DNA from: Rugalucina vietnamica
Lineage: Eukaryota > Mollusca > Bivalvia > Lucinida > Lucinidae
Direction of reading: 5' to 3'
Length of the DNA stretch: 64,000 bases
NCBI GenBank assembly: GCA_964017185.1
Contig: OZ024870.1
Span: 26,745,621-26,809,620 of the forward strand
Shown: positions 54,601-62,945 of the stretch, piece after piece
Position numbering within the stretch: position 1 is the first letter of the stretch
Layout: each line of letters opens with the position of its first letter
Translations under genes and position numbers: made by a program
The notes under the pieces: model-generated
Seen by the model: the letters and a program-made list of their open reading frames with translations, nothing else
The model's database searches: none
What the model was told of the DNA's origin: nothing

Positions 54601-54850
54601 GAAATCTTAATGTAAATCAAGGGCCATAACTATGTACTTATTTGACGAAATTTACCCATCTTCAATCCCAAACCACTCCTTCCTGATATGAACTCCTATA
54701 CAAAGTTTGAAGAAAATCGGTCGACAAATGCTCAAGATAGAGCCCCGAAACGAAACGCTGACAGACGGACGGACTGACGGACACTCGAACGCAAATTTTT
54801 TTTGAGGGTATAACAAAATACCCCGCACTTTTTTAAGTGGCGGGGTATAA
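51656..54850 (+). mobile_element. Tandem-repeat element B-outer, 150-bp monomers
   Basis: 5' piece 51656-51860 (ataccccgccacg then part of a monomer), then a nested element (51861-53957), then about six 150-bp monomers (aatcggtcaataaatgctca, cggaaacaaaattttaacgt, gggccataactctgta). It ends with gacagacggacggactgacg and the closing hairpin ataccccgcacttttttaag tggcggggtat. The monomer shares ~50 bp with the A-element monomer. Non-coding. Confidence 0.8.
51861..53957 (+). mobile_element. Tandem-repeat element B-inner, ~332-bp monomers, nested
   Basis: Starts tatagcaaaagtgagcaaag (hairpin gtgagcaaagctcac), then atacccccggcgg. Monomers of about 332 bp recur from ~52370 to ~53860 (gtgacagatggaaaaactac, cttggacactgtc, tgtcaagcagttcctgagaa), with an unrelated stretch at about 52680-53040. 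A CACACA tract (53871-53893) and the closing hairpin tataccccctatatac...tatatgccgggggtata follow. It splits a monomer of B-outer. The 94-codon minus frames 332 bp apart are repeat artefacts. Confidence 0.78.
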
Positions 54851-55049
54851 AAATCAATCTACACTGTAAGAAATTTGGTTGCATCATGGGTATACTGGGT
54901 CTAGGGTAAACATAGGCGCCCAGACTGCAGCTGTTTTTGAAATGCTGAAGTTATATACCTGTAATACAAATATTTGTTCCGGGGTTCAACAGTAAGGACT
55001 CTTTGGCAGACGCAAAAAGATGGCTGTGCTGTACTAGGCATAAAATATT

Positions 55050-55152
55050 ATATTGCAAGGTTAATGTAACAGTAACTGCACAGCTGATTAGCCCCTTTCT
55101 TTTTTCGCTACACAAATAGCAAAATCCTATTATAATTCGAAATACAAAATTT
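55050..55152. mobile_element. Decayed family F MITE fragment
   Basis: The right half of the hairpin and the following part (taactgcacagctgattagc, ttcgctacacaaatag) are recognisable. The ends are lost and the next element begins at 55153. Confidence 0.55.
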
Positions 55153-56412
55153 AACTAGAAAAAGTGCCTTGATAGGCACGTATACCCCCGGCTGGTAGCC
55201 ACCAAGCCCCCTTCCCTATCCCCTACCTAAACAACCCAGCACATGCTCACCCCTGACATTGAACATCACATCACCAATGAAAAACAGTACCCTTATCAAG
55301 TACATTTAGAAACCACCAAGCCCCCTTCCCCACACCCTACCTAAACAATCCGGCACATGCTCACCCCTGACATTGAACCTCACATCACCAATGAAAGACA
55401 GTACCCTTATCAAGTACATTTTAGAAATAAGCTGTGTAAAGTACTTTACATACAAACATGGGGAAGTGTAGTTTTAGAATGACATATCTATTTTAGAGTG
55501 GTATACAGAGCTGACGTGTATACCCAATCTAGGACATAAGCGCGGACATTTTGGGTCAGGTCCTCAGTCCTAGATTGAATTGAAAGTAGAATGTCATTCT
55601 TAAAAAAAAAAAAAAAGTCCTAGATCTTGACCTCAGGTCCCACCCCCACCCCATGCATGGACCAGTGGGCCTAGCCCTTATGTGGTACCTATGTTGTGTT
55701 GTAAGCATGAACGATTTCTAATAGATGGTTGTCAAGATATAGACACACAGAATATTAATCTTGGTAACTACTGTATATTATGTGTCCTAGATTTTGACCT
55801 CGAGCCCCACCCCTAGAGTTTGGTGCCATGGAATTTAATTCAACCCTAAAGGGTATCTATGATCCAAACAGGAATACATTCCTATAAGTATTTGTTAAGA
55901 TATGAACATAGAGATGAAAAAACACTGTGTAAATAGCACATTTTCAATGTGACCTAGATTTTGACCTCTAGCCCCACCCCCGGGCATGGACCCAAGGTCC
56001 GAACTGACAGAAACAAGGCAAACCCTATAGGGTACATATGGTTAAAATATGAATGGTTTCTGATCATTGGTTCATGAGATATACACTACCAGTGAAACTT
56101 AAACCAAAACTTTGACCCAAAGTAAAGGTGACCTGGATTTTGACCTCTAGCCCCACCCCCGGGCATGGACCCAGGGTCCAAACTCATAGAAACAAAGCAA
56201 ACCCTATAGGGTACCTATGGTTAAAATATAAATGGTTTCTGATCATTAGTTCATGAGATATACACCACCAGAGAAACTTTAACAAAAACTTTGACATAAA
56301 TTCCACGAACGTTCCGGAATAACGAACGAACTAACGAACGAACGAACCAACGAACATACGAACGGAAAAGCGAAAACTATATACCCGTTGGCATAAATGC
56401 CGGGGGTATAAT
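55153..56412 (+). mobile_element. Tandem-repeat element C
   Basis: Start aactagaaaaagtgcc, hairpin gtgccttgataggcac, then gtatacccccggctgg. Two copies of a ~120-bp unit (ccaagcccccttccc, 55190-55430). Several ~155-bp units follow (gaccttgacct-like gacctggattttgacctcta, gccccacccccgggcatgga). Then an (AACG)n tract (acgaacgaactaacgaacga) and the closing hairpin ggcataaatgcc with gggggtata. Non-coding; same grammar as A, B and D. Confidence 0.78.
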
Positions 56413-56502
56413 AAAATCTAATAGCTTCTTCTGCGTCTGTACAGGCTGTTTGTGTAAGGCCCATGGCTCAATTGACTATGGTGAGCATACAGCAATACCT
56501 AC

Positions 56503-57344
56503 CTGTTTAAAGCTTCCTCTAGCCTTGGCCTCACAGATCATCATATCAAAGAAGATAGGTATTGTAGCCTTCCTTAACTCTACCTACCTGTTTAAAGCTG
56601 CCTCTAGCCTTGGCCTCACAGATCATCATATCAAAGAAGATAGGTATTGTAGCCTTCCGTAACTCTACCTACCTGTTTAAAGCTGCCTCTAGCCTTGGCC
56701 TCACAGATCATCATATCAAAGAAGATAGGTATTGTAGCCTTCCGTAACTCTACCTACCTGTTTAAAGCTACCTCTAGCCTTGGCCTCACAGATCATCATA
56801 TCAAAGAAGATTGGTATAGTAGCCTTCCGTAACTCTACCTACATGTTTAAAGCTGCCTCTAGCCTTGGCCTCACAGATCATCATATCAAAGAAGATTGGT
56901 ATTGTAGCCTTCCGTAACTCTACCTACCTGTTTAAAGCTGCCTATAGCCTTGGCCTCACAGATCATCATATCAAAGAAGATTGGTATAGTAGCCTTCCGT
57001 AACTCTACCTACCTGTTTAAAGCTACCTCTAGCCTTGGCCTCACAGATCATCATATCAAAGAAGATTGGTATAGTAGCCTTCCTTAACTCTACCTACCTG
57101 TTTAAAGCTGCCTCTAGCCTTGGCCTCACAGATCATCATATCAAAGAAGATAGGTATTGTAGCCTTCCGTAACTCTACCTACCTGTTTAAAGCTGCCTCT
57201 AGCCTTGGCCTCACAGATCATCATATCAAAGAAGATAGGTATTGTAGCCTTCCGTAACTCTACCTACCTGTTTAAAGCTGCCTCTAGCCTTGGCCTCACA
57301 GATCATCATATCAAAGAAGATTGGTATTGTAGCCTTCCGTAACT
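56503..57344 (-). repeat. Ten-copy tandem array of DOCK exon 5, 85-bp unit
   Basis: Ten units start at 56503, 56588, 56673, 56758, 56843, 56928, 57013, 57098, 57183 and 57268, exactly 85 bp apart. Each is the complete 77-bp exon followed, in gene orientation, by the 8-bp residual intron gtaggtag. Every unit therefore keeps an AG before it and a GT donor after it. Only the rightmost has a real acceptor tract and only the leftmost runs into ordinary intron. Since 77 is 2 modulo 3, adding single extra copies would break the frame. Six sites vary: four only synonymously (Gly, Pro, Thr, Arg codons) and two giving changes each confined to one copy (Arg to Ile in the unit at 56928; Gln to His in the unit at 56843). 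Confidence 0.95.
57268..57344 (-). CDS. DOCK-A gene exon 5 (5'-most copy of the array)
   Basis: A 77-bp exon. AG completes Glu, then 25 codons: [20 protein letters not shown] then GSFKQ, ending in phase 0. This is one of the best conserved DOCK1/2/5 segments ([13 protein letters not shown]). Of the ten tandem copies only this one has a normal acceptor (tgtactttcag); its donor is gtaggtag. Taking this copy alone keeps the frame into the exon at 50673-50758 (FENEM). Which copy or copies are used in mRNA cannot be told from DNA. Confidence 0.9.
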
Positions 57345-57397
57345 CTGAAAGTACACTAAGAATATTAGTATTGTAGACTTCAAATATGAGTAATTTC

Positions 57398-57560
57398 ATG
57401 AGAAAACTAACAATGTGGTTTCCAAAAAGGTTTGACACAAACCTGTCTGTGCAGTCACAGAAGATGGCTAGAAACTTGAAAGCTTGGATTTAGAAAGAAC
57501 AGGAATCGTGTATCAAAAACAGAGGCGCAGTTATGCAAAATATTGGTTTTCGCATGACAC
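57398..57560 (-). mobile_element. Family F MITE remnant
   Basis: catgagaaaactaacaatgt, gacacaaacctgtctgtgca and aggcgcagttatgc are the family F flank and the edge of the hairpin in inverted order. The hairpin itself is mostly deleted. It adjoins the 5' edge of the exon 5 array by ~50 bp. Confidence 0.6.
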
Positions 57561-58094
57561 AGATCATTTGTTGCACATAATTACATGTACAGAAACAAAA
57601 TTCCTACTTTTTATTAACAAAGGGTTATTAATGTAAATCTGAAACCTAACGAAAGAGATCAAAATTATTTTTACTGTTTGTTTGTTTTTTTTTGACATCT
57701 TGAAATGATGCCTTTAATCTGAATTTGACATAACATAATTGGCTTTCATCTTCTTGAGGATTAAGCTCCACTAAATCATCATAGTTGCATTAGTTTTAAG
57801 GTATATGAGAATATAAACTACATCACAAACGCATGTCCATGTACTACCCGTATGCCTTGAACCTCACTTTAATATAGCAAAACTGGGGTATGCAGGTATG
57901 CAGGGGTATACCTATTTTTCGCCTCACCGAGGCAGTTCTAACCGCCTTGCGGAGGCAGTTCTAACGTGTACCCACAATTTATGTTTTGAGCAAAAATAAG
58001 AAAAATATCCAAAATTTTCCAATGAAATTTTCAATTTTTTCATCAGAAAAAAATCTCTGTATATTGCATGGGCAAGTTTTTGTAATGTACCTAC

Positions 58095-58166
58095 CTATTT
58101 CCGGTATGAGGGTCATCTCTAACAGCTGAGCTACCAACTCAGGTATGAATGATATCTTGTTAGAAC
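58095..58166 (-). CDS. DOCK-A gene exon 4 of those seen
   Basis: A 72-bp exon reading (G)SNKISFIPELVAQLLEMTL then IPEI plus one base. It matches DOCK1 HKIKFIPEMVGPILEMTLIPET, directly before the [11 protein letters not shown] segment. The acceptor is tatttacag and the donor gtaggtac. The final G plus the first two bases (AG) of the next exon form the Glu codon, which fixes the splice phase. A partial copy lies immediately upstream at 58190-58270. Confidence 0.95.
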
Positions 58167-58189
58167 CTGTAAATACAATGCCATTTTGT

Positions 58190-58270
58190 AAACATCTCTA
58201 ACAGTTGAGCTACCAACTTGGGTATGAATGATATCTTGTTAGAACCTGTAAATACAATGGCATTTTGTAA
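58190..58270 (-). pseudogene. Partial tandem copy of DOCK exon 4
   Basis: About 79 bp duplicating the acceptor and the first two thirds of the exon at 58095-58166 (SNKISFIPKLVAQLLEM). It then runs into the duplicated flanking sequence cattttgtaaac instead of a donor. One codon differs (Glu to Lys after FIP). With no donor it cannot be a complete exon. Confidence 0.82.
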
Positions 58271-58412
58271 ACTCGTTGTGTCGATTTGGTTCTATGTTCC
58301 GTTTACTAAACAGTTAAAACGGGACAATGCTGGTCCCGCCATTTTGTAAACGTGTCGTTTTGGTTCCCTGTTCAGTTTACTCAACAGTTAAAACTGGACA
58401 ATGCTGGTCACT
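58262..58412. repeat. ~77-bp tandem duplication
   Basis: cattttgtaaac...cgttttggttc-type unit with acagttaaaac, ggacaatgctggtc occurs twice (58260-58338 and 58339-58412). It starts exactly where the partial copy of DOCK exon 4 ends, so the two duplications may be linked. Confidence 0.75.
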
Positions 58413-58826
58413 TGGAGGCGAGAATAAAGAATGGGGCCATTGTAATACTGTTGTTGTGTTAGGACTTCTTCAATAGCTAGGGTCACATAGAGGTGGATAT
58501 CGGATTAAAATCTTAAACGAAATACAGAGATGGACATCAGTTTAAAGTCTCACTCGAAAGACTCGAGACATACAGGATCAAACCCATGACCATTTTGTTT
58601 ATGTATAGTCCGCTCATACACTATACAACATAGCATCAATTGTCATAGCATGTAATGTACTTCAACTGCACCCACGTATCGCATCATTTAGTGTTACTTT
58701 ATATAGGTCTGTAACCAATGACAGTTATCTTCCTTAGACAAGCTGCACTAAGCAGTCCAAATTAAGGCATTCTTTTTGAAGAAAAAAACAAAATTGTTAA
58801 AGAATTACACAGCAGTATGATCTTAC

Positions 58827-58986
58827 CTAGACTAAACCAGAGAGACCTGATCTCGAAGCCCGTCTCCCGTCTCATATCTTTATATCTCGCCACGATCTTA
58901 TTTCTCTTGCTAGTGGAGAAGTTTTCTAACTGTAGATGATCTTGAGTGAGGAAGGATATTGCACAGTGAAAGAAGTTGCTCCATAG
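58827..58986 (-). CDS. DOCK-A gene exon 3 of those seen
   Basis: A 160-bp exon in phase 0, starting LWSNFFHCAISFLTQDHLQL, then ENFSTSKRNKIVARYKDMRR and ETGFEIRSLWFSL, and ending one base into a glycine codon. This is the strongly conserved DOCK segment LWNNYFHLAVAFLTQ...KILNKYGDMRR. The acceptor is gatattttcag and the donor gtaaga. Pieces of its 5' half are duplicated just upstream at 59080-59112 and 59341-59440. Confidence 0.95.
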
Positions 58987-59131
58987 CTGAAAATATCAGG
59001 GCCCGAGGTATATAACTGTTGGCATTTTAACATTTATAAGCAGGGTAAATTACAGACTTCGGTGATCTTAACCTGAAAAAGAAGTTGCTACATAGCTGAA
59101 AATATCTGGTAAAACTTCTAAGCTAAGGTGA

Positions 59132-59343
59132 ACCCCGACGTGAGAAAACCGTTCATCGGGGTTTCCGACCAGGTCTGCCACAAAACAGCCTGTACAGTCA
59201 CAGAATCAGGCTAAAAACTAAAAACTTAAAATTTTCAGATTTAAGAAGTAGAGGAATCATATTATCTGTGAAGCAAAAACAAAGATGCTGATCAGCTACT
59301 GCACAGCTGATCTGCGTCTTTGTTTTTGCATAAGCAAAATTCT
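59132..59343 (-). mobile_element. Hairpin MITE (family F), inverted
   Basis: gtgaaccccgacgtgagaaa at one edge, gacaggctgttttgtggcag-type flank and the palindrome aaacaaagatgctgatcagc...gctgatctgcgtctttgttt at 59275-59333. Sits between the partial exon 3 copies. Confidence 0.75.
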
Positions 59344-59440
59344 TATTTCTCTTGCTACTGGAGTTCTGTAACTGGAGATGATCTTGAGTGAGGAAGGATA
59401 TTGCACAGTGAAAGAAGTTGCTCCATAGCTGAAAATATCA
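59341..59440 (-). pseudogene. Partial copy of DOCK exon 3
   Basis: About 90 bp matching the 5' part of the exon at 58827-58986 with its acceptor (gatattttcag then CTATGGAGC). It lacks the exon's 3' half and donor, and has a short internal deletion after the QL codons. A third, smaller fragment of the acceptor region is at about 59080-59112. The copy sits directly beside the hairpin MITE at 59132-59343. It could act as a decoy acceptor upstream of the true exon. Confidence 0.8.
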
Positions 59441-59655
59441 GGCCCCAAGGTAACAGAACTTTTTTTCGTGCTCATTTTGGTTGAGACTAAAATTTATCCT
59501 GCTCATAAAATGTTTAAATGCCCACATACATTTCCAACGATAACTTAAGTTGCATATTCAATAATGTGACTCCCATACTGTGGTTATCAGCACGGGTCGG
59601 CTAATAACCGGAAATCATGTATTTTGAATGGACAGATGTTATCATGACAGCATTT

Positions 59656-59889
59656 GAGCCGCCTCATGGGAAAACCAACAATCTGCATAGGCGAAAACAA
59701 AGACGCAGATCAGCTTCGCGGTAACCGCGAAGCTGATCAGCGCCTTTGTTTTCGCTACTCGGATAGTACAATTTCTCTTCTACTTAAATCCGAAATTTCA
59801 AGCTTCTAGCTCTTTTCTGTGCTTGTACAGGTCGATTTGTGTCGGACCTGTTCGGAAACCACATTGTTGGTTTTCCCACGAGATGGCTC
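59656..59889. mobile_element. Hairpin MITE (family F), best preserved
   Basis: GAGCC...GGCTC with ATTT duplicated. The palindrome at 59691-59755 is almost perfect over 65 bp (gcgaaaacaaagacgcagat cagcttcgcggtaaccgcga agctgatcag cgcctttgttttcgc, split here for length). RNA from it would form a ~30-bp stem. Confidence 0.88.
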
Positions 59890-60044
59890 ATTTGATGTTG
59901 TCGTGCCATGAAGTATGTTACATCAGTCAAAAAAATGAGGATACATCGTTTTTATAGCACCATTTTTGTTTTCACTGTAGAAATTGCAATTCTAATAAAG
60001 TTCTAAATCAAAATTCTTTCAAAAGAGGGCTTTAAAGATGTAAA

Positions 60045-62014
60045 AACCAGAGGACCAATGGTCCTTTCAACGCTCACCTGAGATCTGCTTCATATGCCAA
60101 TAAACATATTTGAATATTATGGTATTTAACCCTAGTGCAGGGGCAGATGAAGTCCTTGGGCCATTTTCTTTTTTCAGAACAATCAATATTCTGTCCATTT
60201 GCCAATTTCCTGCTGATTTTCCCCTTCAAATAACATTTTAAAAGCAGATGAGCCCCTGGGGTCCATTTTTTTTTCAGAATCATTAAATTTCAGTCCTACT
60301 GCCCATATCCTGCAAGACTTTCACTTAAAATGACATTTTAAAAGTTTTCCCATTCAAATGCATTGACGACCTGTGGTGACCTTGACCTATTTTATGGCAA
60401 GGTCAACATAGGTCGTGCAGGGGCAGATGAAGCCCTTGGGCCATTTTCTTTTTTCAGAATAATCAATATTTTGTCCATTTGCCAATTTCCTGCTGATTTT
60501 CCCCTTCAAATAACATTTTAAAAGCAGATGAGCCCCTGGGGTCCATTTTTTTTTCAGAATCATTAAATTTCAGTCCTAATGCCCATTTCTTGCAAGACTT
60601 TCACTTAAAATGACATTTTAAAAGTTTTCCCCATTCAAATGCATTGACGACCTATGTTGACCTTGCCATAAAATAGGTCAAGGTCACCACAGGGTCATGT
60701 TTTATATATACATTGTAGTACTTGAGTCATCCATACTTCATGCCAAGTTTCGTTGAAATCGGTTCATCGGTTCTGGAGAAGAAGATATTTTAAGGGTTTT
60801 TACCATATATAGGCATGGCGGCCATCTTGGTCATGTGATCTGGATTATTTATATATACATTGGTTACCACTTCCTATAGATGCTTCATATAAAATTTGGC
60901 TTTGATTGGCCAAGTGGTTTCAGAGAAAAAAATCTTTGAAAAGTGTGTATGGACGACAGACCGGCCAAGGTCAAGAGATGACCTTGACCTAAATTAATCA
61001 TATACCTTCATCTAATCCATTAGTTGTTTGCATCTACCACTTTTCAGATCTCAGGCTGCAATAGTTTTCAAAAAATAGCTAATTTCCACTTTTCCCATAA
61101 TAAGTCTATGGAAACTTAAAGTTATCATAGCAACCAGAGTTCTTATCCGACTGGAATAAAAAACACAAATTATGTAGAGGCTACCGTCAGGAACATGTAT
61201 ACAAAGTACAGGATTCATCCACTTGACAGTTTCTGAGGAGAAGAATTTTGAATGTTTTTTTTTTTTGTTTTTTTTTTTTTTTTTTCAAAATTTTGCCCTT
61301 TATGGGGCCCCAGCAACCAATCAAAATAAAGGATTAGGACAAAACTCGCAAGAAACGTCAAACACTACTCAATAAACATTTCTGCAAAAACAAAATTCAA
61401 ATGTCTGCAATTTTAGCGGAAAAATAGCCGATTTCCACTTTTCCCATTATAAGTCTATGGAAACTTTAAGTTGCCATAGCAACCACAGTTCTTATCCAAC
61501 TGGAATAAAAACACAAATTATGTAGAGGCCACTGTCAGGAACATGTATACAAAGTATAGGCTTCATCCCCTCGACAGTTTCTGAGAAGAAGATTTTTGAA
61601 TGTTTTTCAAAATTTTGCCCTATATGGGGCCCCTGCAACCAATCAAAATGAAGGATTAGGACAAAAGTCACATGAAACGTAGAGGACTACTCAATAAACA
61701 TTTCTGCAAAAAGAAAATTCAAATATCTCTAACAAGACAGCAAAAACTGGCAATTTTCACTTTTTTCCATTATAAGTCTATGGGAAGCATAAGTTGCCAT
61801 AGCAACCAGAGTTCTTATCAGATCAAAACAAAAAACACAATTATTCTTTCCCCTTACCTGTAGATGGTGTATGTATAATATGAGAACAATCGGACCAGCG
61901 GTTTCAGAGAAGAATATCTTTGAAATTGTGGACGACGGACGGACGACGGACGGACGGACGACGGAGCATGGGTATACTATAAGCTCACCTATGAGCCTTC
62001 GGCTCAGGTGAGCT
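60045..62014 (+). mobile_element. Mosaic family D element
   Basis: AACCAGAGGACCAATGGTCC start. Left monomers like those at 47433-50463, including a direct duplication of ~290 bp (60120-60410 and 60420-60660). From about 60960 the monomers are of the 19407-20593 type plus a third type (aatagctaatttccactttt, ggcccc(a/t)gcaaccaatca) repeated three times. The end is (ggacggacgacgg)n and the closing hairpin. Different cores between standard ends suggest core swapping. Confidence 0.78.
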
Positions 62015-62041
62015 AAAAAAAACAGATTATAACATGGACAG

Positions 62042-62154
62042 TTTGGTTATTGCCCTTGGTCTTAGTATCAACCCTCGACTATTATCAGCCCTTGAGCTAA
62101 AGCTCATGCGCTTGATAATGGCGTTTTGGGTTGATACTGTGGGTGATAACCAAA
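62042..62154. repeat. Foldback hairpin, ~110 bp
   Basis: tttggttattgccc, tatcaaccc, attatca and gagctaaagctc read outward into complementary tgataat, gggttgata and ggtgataaccaaa. It is an imperfect long hairpin with a small inner stem at its tip, the same design as the hairpins at 37715-37849 and 45612-45744, but no CRE cluster follows. Confidence 0.7.
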
Positions 62155-62270
62155 ACGCCCAATTATGAAGCACTATGTGTCAAGTTGCCTATGGAACAGG
62201 AGTTTGATCACAAGCATTGATCTAATTGAGGAATCATTTTGTTTTGATAAGATATAAACTTACGTATTAC

Positions 62271-62343
62271 CTGATGCTGGAATGGGTTGGAAAACTTCTG
62301 GTTAATGGTGTGAGCAAAGAATCGTAAGGCACGTAGAATGATG
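62271..62343 (-). CDS. DOCK-A gene exon 2 of those seen
   Basis: A 73-bp exon. One base completes the preceding split codon, then 24 codons read IILRALRFFAHTINQKFSNP followed by FQHQ, ending in phase 0. The acceptor is tatttcag and the donor is gtaatacg. It corresponds to the family segment FLRAI...LNKKF before the LWNNYFHLA motif. Confidence 0.92.
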
Positions 62344-62419
62344 CTGAAATAGAGACATACAGTCATACAATGATTGTCGGAATATCATAAAGATTACGGA
62401 GGATAAATAAGCCTATGCA

Positions 62420-62585
62420 GAGAAAACACAGATTGGGTTTCCGACCAGGTCTGACACGAACCAGTCTGTACAGACACAAAAGTAGGCTAGAACTTGCAAT
62501 TTGGGATTTAAGTAATGGGAATTTTACTATCTGTGAAGCCAAAACAAAGGTGCTGATCAGCTGTGCAGTTAATGCATGATCTACA
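62420..62585 (-). mobile_element. Family F MITE, partial
   Basis: The inverted flank (gggtttccgaccaggtctga, ccagtctgtacagacac) and the hairpin edge (aaacaaaggtgctgatcagc) are present. The other half of the palindrome is lost next to the C-rich exon 1 duplicates. Confidence 0.65.
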
Positions 62586-62629
62586 GTAGGACCCCTATCC
62601 CCTCCCCCGGGGTGTTGTGCTGTTCCTGT

Positions 62630-62843
62630 TCTGGAGTAGGATCATTTCCATCCAGTCAGTCTGGAACACACTGGAGTTGATGAGGTTCTGGAACAACATT
62701 ATGATTTCCAGTAGGACGCCCCCACTCCCCACCCCTGGGTGTTGTACTGTACCTGTTCTGGAGTAGGATCATTTCCATCAAGTCTGTCTGGAACACACTG
62801 GATTTGATGAGGTTCTGGAACAACATCATGATTTCCAGTAGGA
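62630..62843 (-). pseudogene. Two partial copies of DOCK exon 1
   Basis: The last ~92 bp of the exon at 62946-63139 recur at about 62752-62843 and again at about 62630-62715. They are separated by C-rich spacers that carry the shared sequence cctgggtgttgtactgt. The nearer copy keeps a donor-like GT (gtaca), while in the farther one the donor reads gaacag, so it is lost. Neither has the exon's 5' half or an acceptor, so they are non-coding duplicates. They are almost identical to the exon, which implies recent duplication. Confidence 0.85.
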
Positions 62844-62945
62844 CCCCCCCCCACTTCCCACCCCTGGGTGTTGTACTGTACCTGTTCTCCAGTAGGACCC
62901 CCCTCCCCCCCACACACACACTCCACCCCGGTTGTTGTACTATAC

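Noticed and set aside
57226-57438. 70-codon minus frame over exon 5
   Set aside because: Starts in intron and MITE remnant sequence; only 57268-57344 is exon.
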